Origin: JAZNGX01 sp045576675
Lineage (GTDB): Bacteria > Bacillota > Clostridia > Monoglobales > Firm-18
Direction: 5' to 3'
DNA length: 16,158 nucleotides
Assembly (NCBI GenBank): GCA_045576675.1
Contig: JAZNGX010000098.1
Coordinates: 1 to 16,158 of the forward strand
Both the position numbers and the translations under genes were made by a program. The stretch's first letter is position 1. Each line of letters begins with the position of its first letter. Below, one piece after another: positions 1 to 9,500 of the stretch. The notes beneath the pieces were generated by a model. That model saw only the letters and a list, made by a program, of their open reading frames with translations, was not told the DNA's origin and made no database searches.

Positions 1-1
1 A

Positions 2-409
2 CTCACTGTTAAGCTTGCAAATGTAACGGTTTATCGATTTAAAAATGCATTTATTGATGTTATGCCTGATAAATGGTATGCCAACAGCATTCAGTCGGCA
101 GTAAACGGTGGTCTTGTTGCCAACACAATTATTGCTTCGGGCTATTATTTCCCCGAGTCACCCGCAACATTGTCTGACGTGCTTACATACGCAGTGTGCA
201 TAAGAGATATTTATGGCGTGGAGGATGAAACAACATCACTTGCAAACTATGTTGATAACCGCGGTCTTGCAGATGATGTAAAGGAATATTTTGCAAAGGG
301 TGTTTCAGCAGGGATATACACTCCCGAGAACAACAGACTAAGCCCCAACAGAATGTTAACAAGGGCAGAGGCAGTAAATATGCTTTTTAACGCTATTAAA
401 GATATTTAA
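2..409 (+). CDS. C-terminal part of an SLH-domain surface protein (5' end outside window)
   Basis: The reading frame is open from base 2 to the TAA at 407-409, so the internal ATG at base 62 is not a credible start and the gene begins upstream of the window. The visible 135 residues hold two SLH-type repeats. One runs from about residue 15 to 71, opening with an F-I-D-V element and a W-Y-A segment. The second runs from about residue 81 to 135 and ends with the typical L-T-R-A-E-A followed by a hydrophobic M-L-F. SLH repeats bind secondary cell-wall polymers and hold exported proteins at the surface. The function of the missing N-terminal part cannot be known from here. The gene lies 57 bases upstream of the next gene on the same strand and may be cotranscribed with it. 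Confidence 0.8.
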   Translation, partial: LTVKLANVTVYRFKNAFIDVMPDKWYANSIQSAVNGGLVANTIIASGYYFPESPATLSDVLTYAVCIRDIYGVEDETTSLANYVDNRGLADDVKEYFAKGVSAGIYTPENNRLSPNRMLTRAEAVNMLFNAIKDI

Positions 410-416
410 CTATCGG

Positions 417-437
417 TATTTAATTAAAAATTAAATA
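417..437. repeat. Perfect AT-only inverted repeat in a short intergenic gap
   Basis: TATTTAATT (417-425) and AATTAAATA (429-437) are exact inverted copies separated by AAA. The dyad lies between the stop of the partial SLH gene and the ribosome binding site of the next gene. It contains only A and T, so it would be a weak RNA hairpin. It may be an AT-rich promoter region or a protein site, or it may be composition-driven chance. Confidence 0.4.
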
Positions 438-466
438 TATATTAAAAAAGAAAGGAAGAAAATTTT

Positions 467-2785
467 ATGAAAAAATTCGCAAAACTCACAGCACTTTTAG
501 TAGTTGCAGCAATGCTCAGCGTACTATGTGCATTCCCCGGAGCGGCGGACGCCACAACATTAAACGAAAGATTTGTTGAAACTTTCGACTATGCAAAAGG
601 TACTGTTTCAAGTATTGCATCAATTGCAGCAACAAACAAGTATTCAACAAGCGTTGGCGGTGAAATTATTGACAACCCTTATGATTCATCACTTGGTACA
701 AGTATGAAATGGGCATCAGGTGATTGGCGTTCACAGTGGTCATATTCAAGCGGTGCTATGATTAAGCTTTCAGCACCCAAAATGGTAATTTCACTTAAAG
801 CCGCTTTGCCTGAAGCCGGTGCAGGCTTTGGACTTAAAATAGCACCTCGTTATGAAGGCGATGCTGATAATTTTTCACAGGATAGAGGTACAGGTGATAT
901 TTTAAGAATAGGTTCAAATGCTGAAACAGGAGCCATAACTGCAACAACAGGCGGCCCGAGAACAAGTCTTGGCACACTTGAATATGGTAAAATGCACGAA
1001 TTTACTGTTGTAATTACTAATCCCGACGATGCAGAAACATTAGCAACTTATGATGTGTACGTTGACGGTGTGTTAAAGGCGTCAGGAATTAATTACTATA
1101 CAGGTACTTATGGCCCTGCAAGCGGCGAAACATACGGTCCTTTCAATGTTGACGGTATCAGATTCATTCAAGGTAATGGTGGCGGAGCTATAATGGACGA
1201 TATCAGAGTATATGCTGCAACAGCTTCTGATATAACAAGCAGCTCACCTGAAAACGGTGCATCAAATATTTCTGTTTATACAAACAGCATTAATGTTCAG
1301 TTTGAAACAGATGTTACACTTGACCAGATGACAACATCAAACGTATCAGTTTCAAATGCAACAGTTTCAAGCATTGACAGAATAAACAACAGAAATTACA
1401 AAATTAATCTTGCAAACACCCTTACAAGCAAAACAGAATATGTAGTAAGCTTTGGTAATGCAACAGACGTTTTAGGCAATGCAATCACAGATACAATTAC
1501 ATTTACATCTGTTGATGCAGGCTTTGTTCCAACAAAGGTTGTTGGCTTTACTGATGATTATTCATCTTATGAAGCAGGTACTTATACAAAGGTTTCTGAA
1601 CTAGGAGCAAAGTATTGTAATAATGGTGCTGCTATTGAAATTAAAAACAACACAGTAGATTCTTCTTTAGGTCAGAGCATATATGTGACAACACAAGGTG
1701 ATGTACAGACTCAATGGGATTCGACACAGCCTGATTATATTGGTTTAATCGCTGATAAGATTGTACTTGATTTTAAAGTAAGCTTTGCGTCTACGACGCC
1801 TGTTATTAGCTCTTTTGTTACCGGCGGTAGAGATGTTGGTGCTACAACAACTGAAGGTAAAGCACAAATCTTACGTACGAACGGTAACGCTGTTGTTTCA
1901 GGTTATACACGTCAAACTATTTTAAGCTCAGTTGAAGCAAACAAAATGTATAACTTTACTTATGTATTTACAACAGGCGCTGCAGGTACTGCTAAGTATG
2001 ATATTTATGTTGATGGTGTGCTTAAGGTGTCTGATATGAAGTTTTCACAAACATACTACGGTGCAGGCTATGAGCTTCCTATGTATTCATTAAATCACGT
2101 TAACTTAACACTTGGCGCAGGTTGCTACTTTGATGATTTAACTGTTTACTCAGCAGATGGTATGGCTGTTGAATCAACATTACCGGCTGATGGCGATGCT
2201 GCAGTTCAGTTAGAGGGTTACATTACAGTTAAGACATCAACACCAATAAACTTTGCTGACACATCAGCAGTTGCTCTTTCAAACCTTGGTAATGTAACAA
2301 GAGTTGAAAAGGTTGACGGCTACACAGCAAAAATTTACTATGACGGTGAAACACAGCCCGAAACTCAGTACACAACAAGAATTACAGGCTTAAAGGATTT
2401 ACTTGGCTTTAATCAGGTTGCAAAAGAAATTACATTTACAACAGGTAAGTTTATTCCTTATGAAGTAAGCACAGTTGCATTTACACAGAACGGTAACGCA
2501 GTGACAGCAAGCGTAAATGTTAAGAACAACGACACAGCTGCACTTAACGCTGCTTTAATCGTTGCAGTTTACAAGGGCGAAATGCTTGTTGCATCAAACT
2601 GGGTAACAGACAGCGTTGCTTCAAAGGATAACAAACCTCTTTCAGCTACAGTAAGCTTTACACCTGCAACAGGCTTAACAGCTGCAGATTACACAGTTAA
2701 AGCTTATGTTTGGGAAGACGTAAGTGCAACAAACATTGCACCTATGACAGATGCAACTCCTTTTACATTAGTAGCAGCAAACTAA
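467..2785 (+). CDS. Secreted protein with duplicated LamG-like and Big_5-like modules
   Basis: The 772-residue product starts at ATG 467 after AAAGGAAG at 451-458. It has a signal peptide with a likely cleavage after A-D-A at residue 29. Two similar halves follow: a LamG/concanavalin-like beta domain (about 33-254) then a Big_5-type Ig-like domain (about 255-348), and again a LamG-like domain (about 349-563) then Big_5-like (about 564-662). Each LamG-like half contains a Y-D-(V/I)-Y-V-D-G-V-L-K element and ends with a D-D-(I/L)-(R/T)-V-Y strand. Residues 664-772 form a further Ig-like module ending in Y-V-W-E-D, which resembles the late Ig-like module of the downstream enzymes. There is no SLH repeat and no obvious catalytic residue set. 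A role as a carbohydrate-binding or adhesive exoprotein is inferred. The domain names rest on pattern recognition, not a search. A hairpin terminator follows the gene. Confidence 0.75.
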   Translation: MKKFAKLTALLVVAAMLSVLCAFPGAADATTLNERFVETFDYAKGTVSSIASIAATNKYSTSVGGEIIDNPYDSSLGTSMKWASGDWRSQWSYSSGAMIKLSAPKMVISLKAALPEAGAGFGLKIAPRYEGDADNFSQDRGTGDILRIGSNAETGAITATTGGPRTSLGTLEYGKMHEFTVVITNPDDAETLATYDVYVDGVLKASGINYYTGTYGPASGETYGPFNVDGIRFIQGNGGGAIMDDIRVYAATASDITSSSPENGASNISVYTNSINVQFETDVTLDQMTTSNVSVSNATVSSIDRINNRNYKINLANTLTSKTEYVVSFGNATDVLGNAITDTITFTSVDAGFVPTKVVGFTDDYSSYEAGTYTKVSELGAKYCNNGAAIEIKNNTVDSSLGQSIYVTTQGDVQTQWDSTQPDYIGLIADKIVLDFKVSFASTTPVISSFVTGGRDVGATTTEGKAQILRTNGNAVVSGYTRQTILSSVEANKMYNFTYVFTTGAAGTAKYDIYVDGVLKVSDMKFSQTYYGAGYELPMYSLNHVNLTLGAGCYFDDLTVYSADGMAVESTLPADGDAAVQLEGYITVKTSTPINFADTSAVALSNLGNVTRVEKVDGYTAKIYYDGETQPETQYTTRITGLKDLLGFNQVAKEITFTTGKFIPYEVSTVAFTQNGNAVTASVNVKNNDTAALNAALIVAVYKGEMLVASNWVTDSVASKDNKPLSATVSFTPATGLTAADYTVKAYVWEDVSATNIAPMTDATPFTLVAAN

Positions 2786-2808
2786 TACATAACTAAATAC
2801 ATAAAAAT

Positions 2809-2867
2809 GCCAATGCAACAGCCTCCCTGGTTCTGGGGAGGCAAGGTTGCAGGCAAAAATATTTTTT
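2809..2867 (+). terminator. Probable intrinsic terminator after the 772-aa gene
   Basis: GCCTCCC (2821-2827) pairs perfectly with GGGAGGC (2836-2842) around an 8-base loop. The helix is extended by TGCAAC (2814-2819) with GTTGCA (2846-2851), and by GCC (2809-2811) with GGC (2852-2854). Six T bases follow at 2862-2867. The T run begins seven bases after the stem, so termination may be less efficient than in a textbook case. The structure separates the 772-aa gene from the five-gene operon. Confidence 0.65.
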
Positions 2868-2869
2868 CT

Positions 2870-2910
2870 ATAACAAATGGTAGTTATTATAAATAATTAT
2901 CATCTGTTAT
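2870..2910. promoter_or_regulatory. Long AT-rich dyad upstream of the glycosidase operon
   Basis: The arms 2870-2888 and 2892-2910 are inverted copies over 19 positions, separated by ATA. As RNA they would form 16 Watson-Crick pairs, two G-U pairs and one A-C mismatch. A second small dyad, TCGAA/TTCGA (2910-2914 and 2919-2923), abuts it. The site lies 55 bases before the start at 2965 and after the preceding terminator. That position suits an operator or a leader hairpin controlling the operon. TATTAT/TATAAA-like sequence lies in the dyad centre but no convincing -35 element is visible, so the promoter itself is not called. Confidence 0.45.
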
Positions 2911-2954
2911 CGAAAAAATTCGATGAGAAAACACACAAAACACGGTTTTGAGAC

Positions 2955-2959
2955 GGAGG
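2955..2959 (+). promoter_or_regulatory. Ribosome binding site that fixes the 2965 start
   Basis: GGAGG at 2955-2959 lies five bases before ATG 2965. Starting there puts M-K-R-K at the very N-terminus followed by a hydrophobic stretch, as expected of a signal peptide. The longer frame from ATG 2923 would add 14 polar residues in front of the signal peptide, and its start has no good ribosome binding site. Confidence 0.85.
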
Positions 2960-2964
2960 TTTTT

Positions 2965-5724
2965 ATGAAAAGAAAAATTATATCTCTGACACTTGCTTTG
3001 GCAACATTGTTCTCATATGGTCAGGCTGTGTATGCCGATGACCCATGGTGGGATGACTGGCGAAGAACCTGTGAAGGCAGCTTCACTGCGGGGTATACCG
3101 ACACCTCACTTTCAGGTGATTTATGGAATTCAGGACAGGGTACGTGGTATGTTTATAATTCCATTGCTAATCCTAAAAGAGCGGCAAACATTGCGGCAGA
3201 GGAAGAAAATGGATGGCTTCGTTGCTCATGGCTTGAGCTTCAGGGTGACTCACGTTGTATGATTGGTGCAGTAAACAATCTTGGCAACGGTAATTATGAA
3301 ATAGACCCCAACTCGAAACAGCCCAAGCTTATTGCAGACCCGTGGAATTGGGCAAATCAGGGGCCGGCAGTTAATCCGAAGGCTTCTGAAATTGTGTGGA
3401 TTAGTGCGGCGGCAATGGTTAACCACGAGCCGTGGCAGGGTGATTTTGTATGGCCTGAGGATGCAATGCAGCCGACATATCCTGATGGTTCAAGTGCATT
3501 AGGCTGGCTTAATGACAATCATCAAGACCCACGAAACTATAAGCTGTATGATGCAATGGCGGCAAAAGATATAAATGGCGATTTACGAATCAACGAAGCT
3601 AACTGGCAAACCGCCCCTGCAGGCACAGATATATCTACATTATGGGGACCGACAGTACCTCAGCCTGACGGAACAATAAGATTTACTCACAACTTTTATT
3701 TCAGTAAAGACGTTGCTTCACCATGGTGGCTGGAATACAACAGAATTGCAGTACGACAGCTTTTAGAGGTTGGTATCCACGGCTTTTGGGTGGATAACTA
3801 TGCCGGTTGGGACTATATCAACTCAACACCGACTTCAAAGGGCTTTGGTGAATGGTCAGTTGCAAAATTCCGTGATTATATAAAAGAACACAACGACATT
3901 CTTCAGATAGAAGACCCTGACAGCTTTGATATCAAAGTGTATTTAAAGGATAAATTCAGAGAAAAATTCCCAAAAGGTAATCCTGACAATGCAGGCGATG
4001 GAAACTGGTCAAATGAATACTGGCTTGAAGACCAAATCTGGAAAGCATATTGTGCATATAAAGTAGATGTAGCACATCAGGCTATGGTTGATTTCTACGC
4101 GATGGTAAAGGAAGAAGCTGAAAAACTTGGCATTGACCCTGACCAGATAATGGTAAGCGGTAACGACGTTTCAAAGCTTTCATTCGGCAGTGAAAAGAGT
4201 ACACAGCTTGATGTTGTTTCAACAGAGCACAGCCCTCTGGGATGGACACCTGACAGACGTTTTTATGGTGACGGCTTTGCTCCCGAAGGAACAAGTGCGG
4301 CGGCATACAAAACAATGCTGGCATATCAAAAGGGTTCGGTAACATTCCCGTGGTATTATATGGATGCAAGATTTATGGATTATGATACTCTTGCTGAAAT
4401 CGAATGGTATATGGCACTTATAAATAATGCCGTAATAAAGCATGGTTCACGAAGCCCCGGCACCGACGTTAAGGTAATGGAAATCAATAAGAACATAGAA
4501 AAAATAGGTGACATATACCAAAAGCGTCACAGTATGGCAAAGGTAGCAATAGTACGTTCAGCACAGACACAGGGTTCATACTGGGTACCCCGTGAAACAC
4601 CTTTCAATGGTAAGGTTGCTCACACACTTGATTACAACGGATGGGGAATGGTGCTTGAAGAAAACAACATTCCGTGGAAGTGTATCACCGATTATCAGCT
4701 TGACGAAGAGCATCTTGCTGATATCGAGCTGTTGATTTTGCCAACAGTAACATGCATTGATGACGAAGAAATTGAGGCAATAAGGGCATATGCCGACAGA
4801 GGCGGAAAGCTTCTTATTACAGGTGACACTTCAGGTGCACAATACACATCGGACAATATGTGGCAGAACCGCGAAAGTGCGGCACTTGTTGATTTGGCTA
4901 TGGAAGAAAAATATGCCGACAACATTCATTACATAAGCACAAGTCCGGGTATGGATTATTATGTACACAAAAACAGTCAGTTTAATGTAGACAAAACCTT
5001 TGATTATCTGTTCATTCTTGACACAACATATCAGATTGCAACTCCTGTGTTTAAAAACCAGAATGATGAAACAGTTGCATCAATGGATGGTCTTACAAAA
5101 CTGAAAACCAATTTTGATTTTAAGAACAACGACCTTGAAAACATAGATATTACTATATATGCACAGGTATGTGACGAAAACGGCTGGCCTGTTAAAACGG
5201 TTACTAAGGACGTTACTGCAAAAGCGAACGTTCAGCAACCGATGGATATTGAAATTGACATTCCTGAAAATTCAGACGAGTATTCAGTTAATATCTTTGT
5301 ATGGAAGGACAACAAGCCGATAACTGCGGCAATTTCCTTCCCGCAGCAGAAAAAGCAAAAGATGATGACAAGTGCGACAACCATTGAGCTTGAAACCGAG
5401 GATTTAATTGCAGATGGCTTTATCCCTGCACCATATAAGCTTTATGGCTTTAACAGCTATGTTCGCTCCGCTTTCTGGAAGCAGGACGAGGCTGAAAGAT
5501 ATTTCCTTGACCTTGTTAATGCAAATTATGATATTGAAACAGACACGCTTACACCTGTTGCGGGCGGAGTTATTCAGCTTGAATTTGCAGAGGGAGCAAA
5601 GTTTAGTTTTATGGATGTTGATACGCTTACACCTGTTCCGCTTGAAGCAACATATTCAAACGGAAAGTATACAATTAAAGTACCTGCATTTCGTGTGTAC
5701 GGAAGCATAATTATTGATTTATAA
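2965..5724 (+). CDS. Secreted multidomain putative glycoside hydrolase, paralogue 1 (919 aa)
   Basis: The product has a signal peptide ending near V-Y-A at residue 25. The region of about 26-510 looks like a TIM-barrel glycosidase core. It contains D-P-W-N-W-A, V-W-P-E-D-A-M-Q-P-T-Y-P-D-G, and G-F-W-V-D-N-Y with Asp277, plus Glu421 in S-T-E-H. These two acids sit at strand ends and are kept in the paralogue at 6595-9741, so they are the best catalytic candidates. Residues about 525-625 (A-K-V-A-I-V to G-G-K-L-L-I-T-G-D) resemble the glutamine-amidotransferase-like trimerisation domain of GH42 enzymes. An Ig-like module (about 690-790) and a C-terminal beta module (about 814-919, opening K-L-Y-G-F) complete it. 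It lacks the two N-terminal Ig-like modules of its paralogue and has no SLH repeat, so it is either released or held by partners. The family and substrate are not identified. It is the first gene of the operon, 19 bases before the next start. Confidence 0.7.
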   Translation: MKRKIISLTLALATLFSYGQAVYADDPWWDDWRRTCEGSFTAGYTDTSLSGDLWNSGQGTWYVYNSIANPKRAANIAAEEENGWLRCSWLELQGDSRCMIGAVNNLGNGNYEIDPNSKQPKLIADPWNWANQGPAVNPKASEIVWISAAAMVNHEPWQGDFVWPEDAMQPTYPDGSSALGWLNDNHQDPRNYKLYDAMAAKDINGDLRINEANWQTAPAGTDISTLWGPTVPQPDGTIRFTHNFYFSKDVASPWWLEYNRIAVRQLLEVGIHGFWVDNYAGWDYINSTPTSKGFGEWSVAKFRDYIKEHNDILQIEDPDSFDIKVYLKDKFREKFPKGNPDNAGDGNWSNEYWLEDQIWKAYCAYKVDVAHQAMVDFYAMVKEEAEKLGIDPDQIMVSGNDVSKLSFGSEKSTQLDVVSTEHSPLGWTPDRRFYGDGFAPEGTSAAAYKTMLAYQKGSVTFPWYYMDARFMDYDTLAEIEWYMALINNAVIKHGSRSPGTDVKVMEINKNIEKIGDIYQKRHSMAKVAIVRSAQTQGSYWVPRETPFNGKVAHTLDYNGWGMVLEENNIPWKCITDYQLDEEHLADIELLILPTVTCIDDEEIEAIRAYADRGGKLLITGDTSGAQYTSDNMWQNRESAALVDLAMEEKYADNIHYISTSPGMDYYVHKNSQFNVDKTFDYLFILDTTYQIATPVFKNQNDETVASMDGLTKLKTNFDFKNNDLENIDITIYAQVCDENGWPVKTVTKDVTAKANVQQPMDIEIDIPENSDEYSVNIFVWKDNKPITAAISFPQQKKQKMMTSATTIELETEDLIADGFIPAPYKLYGFNSYVRSAFWKQDEAERYFLDLVNANYDIETDTLTPVAGGVIQLEFAEGAKFSFMDVDTLTPVPLEATYSNGKYTIKVPAFRVYGSIIIDL

Positions 5725-5743
5725 TCAGAAAGGAACGATGAAT

Positions 5744-6583
5744 ATGAAAAAGCTTATAATTTTCCTTGCTGCTATGCTGCTTGTACAGATGACTGCATAC
5801 GGTGCGGCACTAAATGCCGAATGTATATTTGACGGAAACAATGTTGTTATCAAAGGAAAGCTTGAAACAGGTAACAACGACGAATTTTCAATAGTTATAA
5901 CAACGCCCGATGGAAGAAACCTTGCGTTTCAGAACACAGGCAACAACGATGGTTCGTTTGAATTTAAAATAGCTGTTCCGCAGAACGAGGTAACAGGAGA
6001 GTACAAAATAACGCTTGATACTGACGGTGCAGACAATCCTGCTGTTGTGTACTTTACAAAAAACAGTGGCAGTGCTGCAGAAAGTGTGTTTGTTGATATA
6101 AACGAAGCACAGTGGGCGGCAGATGCAATAAAATTTATGAAGGAAAACGGTTACGCACAGGGAGATGGTGACGGATATTACAGACCAAACGACAATGTCA
6201 GTTGCAAGGAGCTTATAAAGCTTACATTATCAGCAGTTGCAGGCGAAAAGCACGAAGAGTCTTCAGAAAACTGGAGTGCTTTGTGGGTAAGCTCTGCTAA
6301 TGAAAAGGGACTTGTTGAAAAAATATTTGCAGATAAAGACCTTGATTTACCTGCCGAGCGTCAGCAGGCTGCTGCAATGATTTATGAGCTGCTTGCAAAC
6401 AAAGGAGAAAGCGACAGCTCAGGATTTACAGACGGTGATTTAATTGCAGAATATGCAAAGGCTGCTGTGGATTATTTGAGCGCAAGCGGCATTATCAATG
6501 GTATGCCTGATGGAAGCTTTGCACCACAGGATAATTTAACAAGAGCAGAAATTGCACAAATGCTTTATAAATTGAACAAATAG
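5744..6583 (+). CDS. Ig-like plus three SLH repeats, small surface anchor protein (279 aa)
   Basis: ATG 5744 is chosen because AAGGA at 5730-5734 is nine bases upstream and the product then opens with M-K-K and a hydrophobic signal peptide ending around residue 20. The ATG at 5738 is too close to that site, and a longer frame from TTG 5714 overlaps the preceding gene. Residues about 25-107 form an Ig-like beta domain. Three SLH repeats follow: about 116-165 (V-F-V-D-I and W-A-A-D-A-I), 167-222 (degenerate), and 228-279 (G-I-I-N-G-M-P-D-G then L-T-R-A-E). Its small size and the adjacent enzymes suggest a cell-wall anchoring or adaptor protein for them. No enzymatic motif is seen. The stop is 11 bases before the next start. 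Confidence 0.8.
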   Translation: MKKLIIFLAAMLLVQMTAYGAALNAECIFDGNNVVIKGKLETGNNDEFSIVITTPDGRNLAFQNTGNNDGSFEFKIAVPQNEVTGEYKITLDTDGADNPAVVYFTKNSGSAAESVFVDINEAQWAADAIKFMKENGYAQGDGDGYYRPNDNVSCKELIKLTLSAVAGEKHEESSENWSALWVSSANEKGLVEKIFADKDLDLPAERQQAAAMIYELLANKGESDSSGFTDGDLIAEYAKAAVDYLSASGIINGMPDGSFAPQDNLTRAEIAQMLYKLNK

Positions 6584-6594
6584 GATGGTGAGGT

Positions 6595-9500
6595 ATGAAA
6601 AAACTTACTGTAATAATACTTACATTAGCGATTATTCTTAATATAAGCTTATCAGCGTTTGCAATGCCAACTGTCAATCAGAATTTTAACAGGTCAATCA
6701 CTGTTTCTGGTATGACGGAGAACATTTTAAGTAATGTATCCATAATAGTATATAAGGGTGAGGTTTCACCTGCAAATATGCTGTACATCGGACAAACAAA
6801 ATCTGATGCAACAAAAAACTACGAACACACACTTTTGTTACCCGAAACAACTGCCGAAGCCACATACACGTTGGCAACGCAGGAGGAAGGTCAGCCAATT
6901 CAGACAACTGAATTTGACTACAGAACAATGACTATGGAATTGTATCAGACAAATAACAAGGTCAGCGTTCGCGGTAATATGGATGCATCAAACGATTATT
7001 CGATAATTGTTTATGAAAAAGTGCTTAATCCGCTTAATACAAAGTATATTGGTCAGGGAAAAAGTGATAAAGACGGAATCTATACTCACAGCTTCGAATT
7101 AGGTGACGACTGCTATGATAAAACATTTACACTTTTAATTCAACAAAGCGGAAAGACTATTCTAAAAAGCGAATTTAAGTTCAGATTTGTAAATGACATA
7201 GTATGGTGGCACAATGTATTAAAGATTTCATGTGACAACGAAATTTCACTTGGTGCAGATGTGTTTATTGGCTCAAACGCAGGCTGGGATGCCGGTCAGG
7301 GTGCTTTCTACACAGCTTCAGAGCTTGCAGGCCAGGCACACAAGACCCGTGTGGCAAATTGGGAAAAAGCCGGTATTCGCAGAATTGGCTGGATTGAAGG
7401 CTGTGGCGATACACGAGTAATGGCGCTTGGTTTATACAAGAATGAAGACGGCACATATAAAACAAATAGCAACTCAGGTGCTGCTGAAATTATTGCCACA
7501 CCCTGGAACTGGGCAAGTACAGCAGCAAATGCAAATGAATATGTGTGGACAGGTGCGGCAGCTATGGTGAATGGTGACGCTTATCAGGGTGAATACGTAT
7601 GGCCTGACGATGCAATGCAACCGACATATCCTGATGGCACAGGTGCCAAAGGCTGGTTAAACAGTGACACCTCTGATCCACGTAATTATAAATTATACGA
7701 TGCTATGGCTGAAAAGAAGCTTGACGGAACAGTATTTATATCAGAAGCTTCAATTTTAGCAGATACTGATACACACGATTTCAAGATTTACACTACTGAT
7801 GAGAATAAAAATGGCTACACACGTAACTTCTATTTCAGCAAGGATATGGCTTCACCTTGGTGGATAGAATATAACCGTTTAGCTGTAAGAAGGCTTATCG
7901 AAAGTGGTATTGACGGCTTCTGGGTTGATAATTACAATGGTTGGAACTATGCACACACCTGGCAGCCTGCATTGGGCTATGGTGATTGGTCTGTTGCATT
8001 ATTCAAAGATTATTTGAAGGAACACCCCGAGCTTGGCGTTGCTGACCCTGATAACTTTAATATCCGTACATATATGCAAAACAAGAATTACAGTTATAAT
8101 AACGCTCAAAATGACCCGATTTGGTATGCATACAGCAGAGCGTTCAAGGCTGATATACTGGCACAAAGAATGTCAGAACTATACAATGTTATAAAGGAAG
8201 AAGCTGTAAGAGCAGGTAAAAATCCAGATGACATTCTTGTTATGGGTAATGATATTGCAAAAACTGCTTACGGTGGCGAACGCGGAGTTTATCTTGATAT
8301 GGTGGCTACAGAATACACGTCACAGTCTAATCCTGCATTCAATTACAGTTATAATGACGGCATAGCTCCAGAAGGATATTCGGCGGTTATGTATAAAACT
8401 GCCGCTTCAATGGGCGCATTCAACAGAGCAAATATCTGGCAATACAGAGAAAAGAATGAAGGACCTGAAATTGCAAAAATTTATGGTTATGAGGCTTTGG
8501 CAAATAACACCTCACTTTACCTTGGTGCAAGCTCTACAAGTAAAAATCACTATGGTGATGAAACGTCAACAAGAAAGATTTTTGCAACGATTGATGCAGT
8601 TGCCGAATTATTTGGTGCAAGAGAAAGTGATGCAAATATTTTACTTTATTATTCACCGCAAAGTATGGCAAGCTCAAAGAGCAGAGCTATAATCCCTCAT
8701 AAAAACGAATTTAATGGTTGGGGATTTGCTTTAGAGGATGCAAAAATCCCATATAAGGTTCTACCTGAATACAAAATTAATTCAGAGACTTTGGCTGATA
8801 TTGACCTACTTATTATGCCTGGTGTTAACTCGATTTCTGATGATATGATTAACAATTGTATTGTTCCGTACATTCAAAAAGGCGGTAAGGTAATTGTTAC
8901 AGGGGAAGATGCAGGCTTGTTAAAAACATCGGCAGAGATGTACGAAAAACGTTCAAATGCTGCTCTTGCACAACTTGCGCAACAGTATCCGGATAATGCG
9001 TTTTACAGTGCTGCCACAATAGGAACAACTTACTATACTGCGGCAGAAAGAAACAGTCTTGAAATTTATATGGCTGACAACGCTGCATTTGCAACAGGTG
9101 AAGACTTTGTTTCGCAGATGCCTGTGTTTACAAGAAAAGACGGAAATGTAAGTGCTAATGTTAAAATAACAAGCAATCGTGACGGCAACGTTACAGCGTG
9201 TGCATATCTTGCAAGCTACGATGGTAACAGACTTGTTGATATAACAACCAAGTATATCACGCTTACTGCAGGTGAAACAACAGAGTTTAACTTTGAACCT
9301 GTAAAAGCGGCTGCTGAAGAAAGAATATTTGTATGGACAAGCAGCAACGAGCCGGCTTCAATATCACTTACTGCAGATATGTTTAACACAGCTTCTGACA
9401 TTGGTAAACTAATGCAAAAAGCAAATATAACACCTGACGTAAAAATGTACGGCTTTGGTGAAAAGGTAATTCTTTCAACACACAGATACGATGATGCAAA

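Noticed and set aside
2923..2964. Upstream ATG extending the 919-aa enzyme to 933 residues
   Set aside because: It would place 14 polar residues before the signal peptide and overlaps the TCGAA/TTCGA dyad. ATG 2965 has GGAGG at the right distance.
3568..3597. Dockerin-like calcium loop (D-I-N-G-D-L-R-I-N-E) in the 919-aa enzyme
   Set aside because: It is a single loop inside the catalytic core and the paralogue lacks it at the matching place. There is no paired repeat as in a dockerin.
3742..3762. Stray match suggesting a frameshifted or broken enzyme gene
   Set aside because: Both paralogues align along their whole length without a frame change, and both have intact starts and stops.
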